From contig JASBTZ010000003.1 of NCBI GenBank assembly GCA_030148165.1, forward strand, positions 186,001 to 250,000: 64,000 nucleotides of DNA, given 5' to 3'. Of the stretch, positions 52,339 through 61,424 are shown one piece after another. The position numbers and the translations under genes were made by a program. The notes under the pieces are model-generated. The model was not told the DNA's origin. It searched no databases and was given only the letters and a program-made list of their open reading frames with translations. This stretch comes from Bacteroidota bacterium. Its GTDB lineage: Bacteria > Bacteroidota > Bacteroidia > Flavobacteriales_D > Crocinitomicaceae. Position 1 is the first letter of the stretch. The number at the start of each line of letters is the position of its first letter.

Positions 52339-52599
52339 TTAATCGCTAAACTCCATGGAGTCCATCGCTTCCTGAAGCTCCCGCTCTACTTCTAATTCCC
52401 AGTCTTCTTGCTCATTTTCCCATTCCTGCTCCATTTCTCTCATTGCTTCCTCCATTTCCTTTCGCATTCTCCTGTCTGTATCAAAATCGTTTCGTAGATC
52501 TGAATACGCCTTAAAGGTCAGAAAGATATAAAGTCCAATGATTACAAAAATCGAAGAGCTTACAATCCAGATTAGTACTTTAAAATTTTTATCACTCAT
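52339..52599 (-). CDS. Small single-TM coiled-coil protein ending SMEFSD
   Basis: An 86-residue protein with one TM helix (residues 8-28) and a long acidic helix (RRMRKEMEEAMREMEQEWEN) that closes DSMEFSD. The next gene starts 6 bp downstream and shares the closing motif. The pair may form a membrane complex. Function unknown. Confidence 0.65.
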   Translation of the reverse strand: MSDKNFKVLIWIVSSSIFVIIGLYIFLTFKAYSDLRNDFDTDRRMRKEMEEAMREMEQEWENEQEDWELEVERELQEAMDSMEFSD

Positions 52600-52691
52600 G
52601 ACGGTAATTTAAGTAAATTAAGATAGTTACTAAGCGCTATTAGTTCTATTGAGACAATGAACTCCGGAACTTGAATAAGTATCTAACATGT

Positions 52692-53399
52692 TTATTGTTT
52701 GAATTTCGCACCATATTCTTCCTTTAGAATTCGTTTGATCTCATTCTTCATAGAATAGGTTAAATCTGTTCGTGAACTACTTACCACTCCCCTGTTAGAT
52801 GTTTCCTGTCCATACTTGTCCAGCGTGACCTCGACATATGTTTCTGTATTCTTATCAGATTGCGCCTTCGCCCGGAAACCACAGATAATGTCTTTCTTCA
52901 AAACATCATAAAGGTGGCAATCCATGGTATAATGATAGTAATCAATGAATTCAGGTGATCGATTCAGGATCAGCAGATAGCGAATATTCTTGCAGTCTTC
53001 GATCTCTCCGGAAAAGTACTTATCGTTCATGTCGTATTGCGAAGGTCCGTCCAGCATGGTCCGCATGGTCCACACCAATCGCATGGAAGGTACAAAGTGT
53101 ACTTGTCCATCACCCAGACCTTCACCGTAGGATCCATCCCAATCCTTGATGCGATCTTCACAAAGAAAATCAGCGTTAAAGTCACTGGATGTCGGATCGA
53201 AGTTAAGATCGGGAATTTCTTCGCAGCGACTGGTGCTATCAAGTCTAATGCCTTTTATGACTGGTTGTATATCCTTGAGATCTTCACTCAATTGAATGAA
53301 GTAATCTCTGTGTTCTGTAATTAATTTGTTTCTGGATTCGCCCTCTTCACCGCATGAAAGAAGTATGATTATCAAAGTAAAAAGCGTGAATAAGCGCAT
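52692..53399 (-). CDS. Lipoprotein of unknown function
   Basis: The lipobox is ILLSC followed by GEEGESRN. The mature 215-residue part includes YFSGEIEDCKNIRYLLILNR, YHYTMDCHLYDVLKKDIICG and KNTETYVEVTLDKYGQE, with several Cys that may form disulfides. No family is recognised. It is divergent from the next lipoprotein gene with 71 bp between. Confidence 0.6.
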   Translation of the reverse strand: MRLFTLFTLIIILLSCGEEGESRNKLITEHRDYFIQLSEDLKDIQPVIKGIRLDSTSRCEEIPDLNFDPTSSDFNADFLCEDRIKDWDGSYGEGLGDGQVHFVPSMRLVWTMRTMLDGPSQYDMNDKYFSGEIEDCKNIRYLLILNRSPEFIDYYHYTMDCHLYDVLKKDIICGFRAKAQSDKNTETYVEVTLDKYGQETSNRGVVSSSRTDLTYSMKNEIKRILKEEYGAKFKQ

Positions 53400-53470
53400 G
53401 TTGTATTTCTTGGTTCTCTATAAAAATAAGGTTTTCATTATTTTTAAGATCTAATCGAAATCAAAGCTCT

Positions 53471-54469
53471 ATGAAAAAATACCATCTGTTCCTTTGCCTC
53501 ATCCTGGCAGCCTGTGGTGCGGAGACTGAAAATCCCGAAACCGAAGATGAAGTGGCTATTGAAGAAACAGTTGATCACATAAGCAAAGAGCCAATAGAAT
53601 CTCCACTGAAAGAAAAACAATATTTCTTTTCAGGTGCTATTAACCGAAAGTATCCTTTCCACATGCAATTCAGTGTCAAGGGCGATAAGGTTAGCGGTCG
53701 ATATTACTATGATAAGCATCGAAAAGAGATCGATCTAAAAGGTGCAATTGAAAAAGGTCAGCTGGTTTTAGATGAAATGTACAAAGACAAAGTAACCGGA
53801 CATTTCTACTCTACCATTCTCACCAAAGATTCCGTTAGCGGTGATTGGAAGAGTCCGAAGGGATCTGAAATGCCATTCGTACTAACAGCTTCTAATAGTG
53901 ACGAGTACAATTTTGTTTTGGACAAAATGGAACGGACATGGTCCTTGGATCAATTTAATGATTTCGTTCAAAGCTTCCCTGAGATCAGTCTGCCCAGCAC
54001 TTTCGACCCTACCAGGAATATAGATGAAAATGAAGAAAGGCCCGGATTCTCTATTGAGCATGTCCGAAACTTCATCAACCCGAGCTATGATCCTGAAGTT
54101 GACTTTGAATACACGTATGACTATGGTGGTCGATATGAAACAGAAAACTACATTGCTTTGTTCTTTTATGAATGGTATTTTCCGGGCGTATTTGGCATTG
54201 ACAACCGACACGTGATTGTCAGAACGTACTCACATGACGGAAAGATGATTGATGAAAAGTTCCTTGCATGCGACTGTATGGACCGCAATTACTACGATTA
54301 TTGGTATACAACCGAAACGATGAGCTTTGATGGGTCAAAGCTACAGATCGCGGGTGTTCAGGGCGGTGCTTCTATGGAGTGGGCCGAAGAGGAAGACATG
54401 CCCGTTTTCGATGAACAGAAAGATGTTTCTTATTCGCATTTGATCAAGCCTGACGGCACGATTCAATAA
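53471..54469 (+). CDS. Lipoprotein with a beta-rich N-terminal repeat domain
   Basis: The lipobox is LILAACG and an acidic linker follows. Residues 52-140 show a pattern common in Bacteroidota lipoproteins, KYPFHMQFSVKGDKVSGRYY then YDKHRKEIDLKGAIEKGQLV and SGDWKSPKGSEMPFVL. The C-terminal half (FVQSFPEISLPSTFD, DYGGRYETENYIALFFYEWY) is a second domain of unknown type. Function unknown. Confidence 0.6.
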   Translation: MKKYHLFLCLILAACGAETENPETEDEVAIEETVDHISKEPIESPLKEKQYFFSGAINRKYPFHMQFSVKGDKVSGRYYYDKHRKEIDLKGAIEKGQLVLDEMYKDKVTGHFYSTILTKDSVSGDWKSPKGSEMPFVLTASNSDEYNFVLDKMERTWSLDQFNDFVQSFPEISLPSTFDPTRNIDENEERPGFSIEHVRNFINPSYDPEVDFEYTYDYGGRYETENYIALFFYEWYFPGVFGIDNRHVIVRTYSHDGKMIDEKFLACDCMDRNYYDYWYTTETMSFDGSKLQIAGVQGGASMEWAEEEDMPVFDEQKDVSYSHLIKPDGTIQ

Positions 54470-54549
54470 ATGTTTGAGAATTTGCATCTTTGTGACAACG
54501 CGTCCAACATTCTGACGTCTCTTAAATACGCGTACTGCTGCGCCCTGTA

Positions 54550-56469
54550 ATGATGCTAAAAATTAGACCGTTAATTGTTATTGTTTCAATAGCTGTTGGC
54601 TTTGTTGCTAACGGCCAAAGTCTTATATCCGGTGTCGTTAATTCCTATATCGATGTAACGGCAATCAATTACGTAAGCAATTCAGTAACGGTTTCTTCCG
54701 CAGCCGGATTTTCAATTGGTGATCAGGTTGTCCTGATACAAATGAAGGGCGCTACCATAGCAGAGGCTGATAATTCCTCTTTTGGCACCATCAACAATTA
54801 CAACGACGCAGGAAACTATGAGATTCTGATCGTATGCGACATTTTGGGTAATGAAATCATCTTTGATGACATGATTCAGAACACCTATACCCCTTCGGGT
54901 CTGGTCCAACTAATTAACATGCCCGTTTACACCAATGCGACCATTAGTGGAGGCGATCTAACTGCTAATACATGGAATGGAACAACAGGAGGCGTTTTAG
55001 CTCTGGAGGTAACAGGAACGCTTGATTTTGGATCGCAAAACATCGATGTGAGTGGATTGGGATTTCGAGGAGGAGTAACGATCACTTCTGACGGAAGCTG
55101 TTCCCCACTTTTGGATGCCAGCTATTATCAAGCTGCAACGGACCCTTCCTCAAGAGGTTTTAAAGGGGAAGGTATTGCGGAATTTATTTTGAATAAGGAA
55201 ACTGGTCGAGGTCCACAGGCCAATGGTGGAGGTGGAGGAAATAACCACAACGGAGGTGGTGCCGGTGGTGGTAATTATGGCTTTGGTGGTGCCGGAGGTG
55301 AACGGATCAAGAAGAGTAACTTCACCTGTGGATCAGAACCCGGAATTAATTCCAAAAACCTTCAAGCAGGCTATACTGCCGGAAAGATCTTTGTTGGCGG
55401 CGGTGGCGGAGCCGGTCATGACAATAATGCACTTACGAATTTTGGTAGCGGTGAAGACGGTGGTGGAATTGTGATCATTCGAGCGGGAACGATTAGCGGT
55501 AACAATCAAAACATATTAGCTAACGGTCTTGATATGGGTGGACCTGCTAATGAAGACGGTGGCGGTGGTGGCGGTGCCGGAGGAGCTGTTTTTATTGAGT
55601 CCAACAATTTTAGTGGCAATTTAAGCATTGATGTTAGCGGCGGGAATGGTGCCGGAACTAATAACTCGGGAACATCAAACTGCAACGGTCCCGGTGGCGG
55701 TGGCGGTGGTGGAATCGCCTACTTCTCCACTCCCGGTCTTCCGGCTGGGGTAACGGTTAATTCCACAGGAGGAGCCGCAGGAACGATTCTGACGACTTCT
55801 CAAAACAATTGCACGGTTGGAAGTACGAATCAGGCCGCTAACGGTGCCAATGGCACGAACCTGTTCAATCTGACCTTAAATGAAAGTACGACTCCTTTTG
55901 CTGGATGTCTGCTCGCATTACCGGTAGAATTCTACGATTTTAGTTACAGCTACAACGAGGTATTTGGCGTTGATCTCTACTGGTCTACCCTTACGGAGGT
56001 GAATAATGATTACTTCAACATCTACCGGGGCTTTAATGGAATGGGGTTTGAATTGATCGGACAGGTAGATGCGATTGGTACGAGCACTACCATATCCGAC
56101 TACCGTTTTAATGATTCTGAACCCTTAACCGGAATCAACTATTATCGATTGAGTCAGGTTGATCTGGATGGTCAGGAAACAATGCTCGAAACTATTGCAG
56201 TGGCTGTCGACAAAAGCCTCGAAGGACTTACCCTTATACCTAATCCAAGCGCTAATCAGGTGTATTTACTTTTCCAAAACAGCATGAAAGATCAGGGAGA
56301 AATCTATATTCTTCAGGCGAATGGAGCTATGGTTGCAGCCCAGGAAATAAACATTGACAAAGGGAAAAACAAGATTTTACTAAACACCGAAACACTTAAG
56401 CCCGGTGTCTATTATGTTGCCATAAGAAGCAGTACTTTGATCAAGCAGGTCAAAATGATTCGCTTATAG
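54550..56469 (+). CDS. Secreted glycine-rich T9SS type A protein
   Basis: A signal peptide (ends VANGQ) is followed by a glycine-rich region (residues 215-445) with runs such as GGGGGNNHNGGGAGGGNYGF, GGGGGAGHDNNAL and GGGGGGAGGAVFIE. A fibronectin-like module (EFYDFSYSYNEVFGVDLYWS, TEVNNDYFNIYRGFN) and a type A sorting domain (LTLIPNPSANQVYL to STLIKQVKMI) end it. It is probably a surface or exported matrix protein. The first two codons are both ATG. Confidence 0.85.
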   Translation: MMLKIRPLIVIVSIAVGFVANGQSLISGVVNSYIDVTAINYVSNSVTVSSAAGFSIGDQVVLIQMKGATIAEADNSSFGTINNYNDAGNYEILIVCDILGNEIIFDDMIQNTYTPSGLVQLINMPVYTNATISGGDLTANTWNGTTGGVLALEVTGTLDFGSQNIDVSGLGFRGGVTITSDGSCSPLLDASYYQAATDPSSRGFKGEGIAEFILNKETGRGPQANGGGGGNNHNGGGAGGGNYGFGGAGGERIKKSNFTCGSEPGINSKNLQAGYTAGKIFVGGGGGAGHDNNALTNFGSGEDGGGIVIIRAGTISGNNQNILANGLDMGGPANEDGGGGGGAGGAVFIESNNFSGNLSIDVSGGNGAGTNNSGTSNCNGPGGGGGGGIAYFSTPGLPAGVTVNSTGGAAGTILTTSQNNCTVGSTNQAANGANGTNLFNLTLNESTTPFAGCLLALPVEFYDFSYSYNEVFGVDLYWSTLTEVNNDYFNIYRGFNGMGFELIGQVDAIGTSTTISDYRFNDSEPLTGINYYRLSQVDLDGQETMLETIAVAVDKSLEGLTLIPNPSANQVYLLFQNSMKDQGEIYILQANGAMVAAQEINIDKGKNKILLNTETLKPGVYYVAIRSSTLIKQVKMIRL

Positions 56470-56551
56470 ATCCTTGTGTATAAATTATTTTGGATACCCG
56501 AATAAATAGATATAAATTAATAAACACGAACAATAAACTAAAAGCAACACC

Positions 56552-56905
56552 ATGAGATTTCTAGGATTAATTTTAATGATCGCGGTTATTGGACTCGCCA
56601 GCTGTAAGAAATGTAGAAAAGAGAATCCGCGTGCAAGAATTATTAATAATGGCACTGAGGTTGTCAGCGCACATATTATGACTTCAGGGGGTAACACTGT
56701 GAACATCAATAATATTGGCCCAGGAACTATTTCTGATTATGCTTCCTATGAAGAAGGTATAGTTGAATTTACTATTACGATTGGTAACGGTGGTAACACG
56801 GTTACTAAATATATCAGCGTAGGTATGGATACTTGTTTTGAATATGACATCGTCATAGATGCAAACAACAATCTGAGTTCTGTCCCCCGGGATCGGAATG
56901 AATAA
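56552..56905 (+). CDS. Small lipoprotein
   Basis: A lipobox (IGLASC) followed by KKCRKENPRAR gives a basic mature start. The rest is a single beta-sandwich-like domain of about 95 residues (ARIINNGTEVVSAHIMTSGG, GIVEFTITIGNGGNTVTKYI). No family is recognised. A terminator shared with the next gene lies downstream. Confidence 0.65.
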   Translation: MRFLGLILMIAVIGLASCKKCRKENPRARIINNGTEVVSAHIMTSGGNTVNINNIGPGTISDYASYEEGIVEFTITIGNGGNTVTKYISVGMDTCFEYDIVIDANNNLSSVPRDRNE

Positions 56906-56916
56906 AGACGAAACAG

Positions 56917-56945
56917 AAAAGCCCCTCAGTAATGAAGGGCTTTTT
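56917..56945. terminator. Bidirectional terminator between convergent genes
   Basis: An 8-bp stem AAAAGCCC / GGGCTTTT with a 12-base loop ends in T residues on the plus strand and, read from the other side, in T residues on the minus strand. Confidence 0.85.
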
Positions 56946-56953
56946 CTTTATTG

Positions 56954-57739
56954 CTACGTAGATTTTTGATTGAAGAACGAATTCAACGCATTGTACAATC
57001 CCGGATGTTCGAGTCGCATCTTATCCGGATTCTCGAAGAAGTACTCACTAACTACAGCCAGAAATTCTGCTTCATTTGAAGCTCCATAATCCCTTATGGA
57101 TGAGTCGCCTATATCAATCTCATTCATCTTTCGATTGATGATGGTTAGCCAGGGCATAATATCGATTTCATTCATCACTTGTTCAAGAATACCATCCATG
57201 GTTCCGTCCTGTTTATCCAGAATGTGAATAAACTCGTGGATCGCAACATTCTTATTATCCGTTTGATCATAGAAGCCGTGTTCAATGGCTTTTCGAGATA
57301 ACATCATCTTCCCTTCCATGGCGCTCCACCCCACTAAACCGTGAGCCCATTTATCCGTTGTGGGTATTCTGAATTGATCCGGATGCACCTGGACTTCCTT
57401 CAGGTTGGCATAATGCCAGTTTTTGAATCGAAAGATGGGAATCACGGCGCCGGATGCGATGAGTATGCGATCCTGATGAGTAACTTCTGTGTCCACACCG
57501 GTAATCTGAACATTCAATAGGAAGATATGTACTTTGCGTTCGAACTCTTGTTTTTCTATTCGGCTAAGTCGGTTATAGAATGCTACTTTTTCTTCCAGGA
57601 TATGACGCCACTCATTAGGGAAAAGTCGCTGAGGCTGTCGTTTAACCCCTTCTCTGCTTTGCTTCAGGTGATTAATCGAAACCCATATTCCGAAAGCAAC
57701 GGCAACAGCCAGAATCCATAATGATGTTGTTAGATCCAT
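56954..57739 (-). CDS. MtfA-like zinc metallopeptidase
   Basis: One N-terminal TM helix (residues 6-22) is followed by the peptidase. The zinc motif is VAIHEFIHILDKQDG (HExxH) and the third ligand Glu is likely in ASNEAEFLAVVSEYFFENPD. Other landmarks are FERKVHIFLLNVQITGVDTE and HPDQFRIP. MtfA in enterobacteria binds Mlc and controls glucose uptake; here a role in envelope or regulator turnover is more likely. Confidence 0.88.
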   Translation of the reverse strand: MDLTTSLWILAVAVAFGIWVSINHLKQSREGVKRQPQRLFPNEWRHILEEKVAFYNRLSRIEKQEFERKVHIFLLNVQITGVDTEVTHQDRILIASGAVIPIFRFKNWHYANLKEVQVHPDQFRIPTTDKWAHGLVGWSAMEGKMMLSRKAIEHGFYDQTDNKNVAIHEFIHILDKQDGTMDGILEQVMNEIDIMPWLTIINRKMNEIDIGDSSIRDYGASNEAEFLAVVSEYFFENPDKMRLEHPGLYNALNSFFNQKST

Positions 57740-57863
57740 TAGAACGAATATAATAGATTCGGATTAGATTTAAACGAATGTTGGCTATTCTGTGAAATTA
57801 CAACGATTTGGGCTACTCTTAGCTTGAATTAGGTTAAATTTACCATAACTACCAAACTCAATT

Positions 57864-59099
57864 ATGAGACGTATACTTACCTTTTCTTTAGCACTATTTG
57901 CAACTTTATCGTTTGTTTCAGCGCAGAATCTTGTGACCAACGGAGACTTTGAAGATTATTCAAATTTACCTAATTCCTCGATGGATTGGTCTTATTGTGT
58001 TGGATGGAACAATGTCAACCTAAGCTCAAGTTCCTGGCCGTATGCAACTCCTGATTACTTTCATGCAGCAGGGTCCGGAGGTGGTAGTACACCAAACACT
58101 GCTTTTGGAGATGTCAACCCTCAAAGTGGTGATGCGATCATCGGATTGTATTCAAGACACTCCAGTCAGTTAAACTCAAGAGATTATATGAGTCGTCAAT
58201 TAGCTTCTCCAATGGTTGTTGGTCAAACATATACGATCTCCTTCTGGATGACGAATGGCTATGGAAACCGATATTATGGCGCAAGCTGTGAACACATGGG
58301 TATTCAACTGACCATGTCTCCCTTATTTCAATCGAATCACGAAAACACAGGCGGAACACCACAAGTGGAAGCTCCTGGTGATCCATGGTTGCCAAATTGG
58401 GCATTCTACACCTTCTCTTACGTTTGTACCAGTCCATGGGAATATATCACCATAGGAAATTTTCATACGGATGCCCAAACCGCATACACCATTCATGATG
58501 GTTCAGCTAACTATCCTGTAGGTGCGTATTACTTTTTTGATGATGTGCGAATTGAACCAGCAAACCCACTCCCTGTTGAGCTATTAAGCTTTAATGCTCT
58601 AAGTGAAGAAGATCAGGTTCGAACCGTCTGGGAAACCGCTTCGGAGATCAATAATGATTTTTTCACTGTTGAACGTTCAGATGATCTTGAGAACTGGATT
58701 AAAATAGGCCATGTTGACGGCGCCGGTAATTCAACAGAAACGCACAACTATAGCTTAATCGATTACAGGCCATTAACAGGGGTGAGTTACTATCGCCTTA
58801 AGCAAACGGACTTTGATGGCGAAACAAGTTATTCTGAAGTTCGCTCAGTACAGCGTAGCAATTACAGTGAACCTCAGATCCATCCGATACCAACACGTGC
58901 TCAGGTAACGGTCGAAGCGGATTGGGATATACTTGGACCTATTCAGATCATCGATCAGATGGGACATGACCTAACTTCTGAGGTCACCATAACAGAAGGA
59001 CCGAACAAATATGTTCGATTCATAGATCTTTCCGAATTTCCAGCGGGGGTCTACTACTTAAGAAGCGCTGAATATCTCAAGAAGATCGTTAAGCTGTAA
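57864..59099 (+). CDS. Secreted jelly-roll protein with T9SS type A tail
   Basis: The signal peptide ends SFVSAQ. Residues 22-230 form a carbohydrate-binding jelly-roll (NLVTNGDFEDYSNLPNSSMD, YTISFWMTNGYGNRYYG, FFDDVRIEP). A fibronectin-like domain (VELLSFNALSEEDQVRTVWE) and the sorting domain (QIHPIPTRAQVTVEAD to EYLKKIVKL) follow. It faces the next T9SS gene, which converges 2 bp away. Confidence 0.85.
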   Translation: MRRILTFSLALFATLSFVSAQNLVTNGDFEDYSNLPNSSMDWSYCVGWNNVNLSSSSWPYATPDYFHAAGSGGGSTPNTAFGDVNPQSGDAIIGLYSRHSSQLNSRDYMSRQLASPMVVGQTYTISFWMTNGYGNRYYGASCEHMGIQLTMSPLFQSNHENTGGTPQVEAPGDPWLPNWAFYTFSYVCTSPWEYITIGNFHTDAQTAYTIHDGSANYPVGAYYFFDDVRIEPANPLPVELLSFNALSEEDQVRTVWETASEINNDFFTVERSDDLENWIKIGHVDGAGNSTETHNYSLIDYRPLTGVSYYRLKQTDFDGETSYSEVRSVQRSNYSEPQIHPIPTRAQVTVEADWDILGPIQIIDQMGHDLTSEVTITEGPNKYVRFIDLSEFPAGVYYLRSAEYLKKIVKL

Positions 59100-59100
59100 G

Positions 59101-60417
59101 CTATTTTTTCACGAATCGCTTAACAGCAGTTCCTCCTGATGTCACAATTTTCACGAGATAAACTCCCGTCTCCAATTTAGCCACATTGAGTTTGGTAGAA
59201 TTTGAAGTGATCACTATCTGTCCTAATTGATCGTATACATTAATAGATTCAACGGTATATGTCGAATTAATTATCAATTCCTTATTTGCTGGATTCGGAA
59301 AGATGCGTACGTTATTCGCCGATATTTCTACTAATCCGATCCCAGTAACTGTCAGACAAACTGAAGTATCAGTACAACTATTCTCTGTCACAGAAACGGC
59401 ATAGTTTCCGTTAGTCGTGGCCGTATAAGAGGAATTAGTCTCTCCTGGAATAATGGCGAAATTATTGTCGCAATCAAGCCACTGATAAACTGCTCCGGCA
59501 GCACCAGCTGTCAACGTAGGACCAGCTTGTGTTACGTTTGTGTTCACTGTATTTACCGTCAAGTTTATGGTGATCAACGAATCGCAGCCCGTTGAATTCG
59601 GAATGGTATCGACATAAGTACCTGAGCTCGTATAAACATTTCCACTTGGAGCTGTATACGACACACACGCTGTTTCAGTAATTGTTGAAGTCGTCGGTGT
59701 ACACGCAATGTGTCCTATTATTTCAATATCATCTACCGCAAATCCAGGGTCTAGTTCTTGCGCCGCTGCTGTTGTCCCCGTAACGAATCGGAATCCGAAA
59801 CGCAACGTCGACTGGTTTGCCCATGCCGGATCACTGATAAAGTCATTTACCCAGTTGGTTTGAGTAATCCATTGGGTTGTACCTGTTGTTGGACAATTAA
59901 TTGGTGTCCAACTTGAACCTCCGTCAATGCTGTAGTATGCTTCACCAAAACTCAAGGTGCTTCCTCCACACATCCACCAAAGATCTACTTCGACGGAATC
60001 ATAACCAATGGTACTGATGTCACTTGACATGCGTGTAAAAGTGGAGGCACCACCAAATATACAGAAGCCGTCAGGCGCAATATAAGAGGCACAAGGTAAA
60101 TTACCACCTCCATCGATTGCAATTTGTGGAGATACATGCAAATAAGTACTTGTCGGATTATTCGTTATACCAGCAGGCTGTTGTGGTGCCGGTGGCACGG
60201 TGAATGGAAACGAAAAGGTTTGACACATAAAAGTACCCGAACCTCCTAAATAAATATCATTGATGATCCATGGATTATCAGCTCCTGAAGGAGCACCGCC
60301 CATGTCTGTCGTGTTTATATCGAAGCCTGAAGCCCCTTCAAAATCATTTGTGTAAAGTGTAGTTTGGCCAAATGTCCATGAACTAATGCATAGCATTGTA
60401 AGTAGCAGTGATCTCAT
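59101..60417 (-). CDS. Secreted MAM-like/Ig-like T9SS protein
   Basis: A signal peptide ends WTFGQ. Residues 20-240 resemble a MAM or jelly-roll fold (TLYTNDFEGASGFDINTTDM, YDSVEVDLWWMCGGSTLSFG). Two Ig-like, SprB-type modules follow (ITETACVSYTAPSGNVYTSS, YVDTIPNSTGCDSLITINLT). The last 70 residues are a type A sorting domain (VRIFPNPANKELIINS to TAVKRFVKK). Confidence 0.85.
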   Translation of the reverse strand: MRSLLLTMLCISSWTFGQTTLYTNDFEGASGFDINTTDMGGAPSGADNPWIINDIYLGGSGTFMCQTFSFPFTVPPAPQQPAGITNNPTSTYLHVSPQIAIDGGGNLPCASYIAPDGFCIFGGASTFTRMSSDISTIGYDSVEVDLWWMCGGSTLSFGEAYYSIDGGSSWTPINCPTTGTTQWITQTNWVNDFISDPAWANQSTLRFGFRFVTGTTAAAQELDPGFAVDDIEIIGHIACTPTTSTITETACVSYTAPSGNVYTSSGTYVDTIPNSTGCDSLITINLTVNTVNTNVTQAGPTLTAGAAGAVYQWLDCDNNFAIIPGETNSSYTATTNGNYAVSVTENSCTDTSVCLTVTGIGLVEISANNVRIFPNPANKELIINSTYTVESINVYDQLGQIVITSNSTKLNVAKLETGVYLVKIVTSGGTAVKRFVKK

Positions 60418-60514
60418 GTTAGATTATTTTACTGAAAAATAAGTAATTACAGCGAATCTATCAAATTGGGATCACGCGAGACTTGTTCCTGGATTGCCAG
60501 TTGAAATGAATGAA

Positions 60515-60871
60515 TTACATCAGTTCCTTCTCAATAATTTCTTTTAAAGCATTCTTTGGAAGTGCACCAGCCTGCATCATAGGCTGTTTACTTCCCATAG
60601 GAATGAACAGCATACTTGGAATGCTTCGAATCTGGAAAACAGAAGCTAGCTCCTGCTCTATTTCCGTATTCACTTTATAGATTTTCAGCTTTCCTTCGTA
60701 TTCCTCTGAGAGTTCTTCCAGTATCGGCGCTACCATTTTGCATGGTCCACACCAGTCCGCATAGAAATCGATGATTGCCGGAACATCACCCTCGTATTTC
60801 CATTCCTGCGATTGTGTATAATCAAATACGTCGCTTTTAAATTTATCGCTTGTTAAATTGATCGTTGCCAT
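60515..60871 (-). CDS. Thioredoxin
   Basis: Active site WCGPC at residues 40-44 and the cis-Pro segment IRSIPSMLFI are both intact. The length of 118 residues is that of a soluble cytoplasmic thioredoxin; a short N-terminal extension (NLTSDKFKSDVFDYTQS) is present. It reduces disulfides in target proteins using thioredoxin reductase, not encoded here. Confidence 0.95.
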   Translation of the reverse strand: MATINLTSDKFKSDVFDYTQSQEWKYEGDVPAIIDFYADWCGPCKMVAPILEELSEEYEGKLKIYKVNTEIEQELASVFQIRSIPSMLFIPMGSKQPMMQAGALPKNALKEIIEKELM

Positions 60872-61140
60872 AGTTCTTTTGTTTATGCAAAGAAACTCAA
60901 TATTCTATGATTCATATGTAACATGAGTAACGCTGCTGGATTTTTACTTCGTCGAGTATTTAGACGGTTTGATTGAATATATCTTACATCTGACCGATTA
61001 TTTTAAAATATCAAACAATGCCTATACAATCTGTTAAATTATGCATGCATTGTTATTTTTATATGTATACATAATATTATTTTGCTATATTGATGTCAAT
61101 CAAGCTATAAAACCAGAGTATTAACAACAAAACTTAAACC

Positions 61141-61284
61141 ATGAAACGAGTAGCAGCAATCGCATTTTTAGGCCTGATCACGGCAAGTATTTTAGCATCA
61201 TGTGGAACACAGAAAGTACACTGTGATGCTTATGGAGGAAGACACGCAAGCACAAACCATATACAACCAGGTAACCCATCCTGA
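61141..61284 (+). CDS. 47-residue lipoprotein
   Basis: A small frame with a clean lipobox leader (ITASILASC) and a mature peptide of 28 residues with a Cys and several His (GTQKVHCDAYGG). It has an AT-rich promoter region with a near match to TAnnTTTG (TATTTTG near 61081) and a dedicated terminator. This is the profile of an expressed small lipoprotein. Function is unknown. Confidence 0.75.
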   Translation: MKRVAAIAFLGLITASILASCGTQKVHCDAYGGRHASTNHIQPGNPS

Positions 61285-61306
61285 TCTTTTTTACTGAACC
61301 TTAATT

Positions 61307-61348
61307 AAGCCCTTAGATTCCGATAGGTATCGGAAGAAGGGCTTTTTT
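61307..61348 (+). terminator. Intrinsic terminator after the 47-residue lipoprotein gene
   Basis: A long stem with outer arms AAGCCCTT / AAGGGCTT and inner arms TTCCGATA / TATCGGAA runs into six T residues. Confidence 0.9.
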
Positions 61349-61354
61349 ATTTTC

Positions 61355-61391
61355 AAAAAAAAAAGATCCCCTGACACCAAGCACCAGGAGG
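61355..61391 (-). terminator. Terminator for the DUF2330 gene
   Basis: On the minus strand a moderate stem (CTCCTG with CAGGGG) precedes a run of ten T residues, 35 bases beyond the stop at 61425. Confidence 0.55.
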
Positions 61392-61424
61392 TCTTACCGA
61401 TCAATCGATATATGAAGTAAACCC

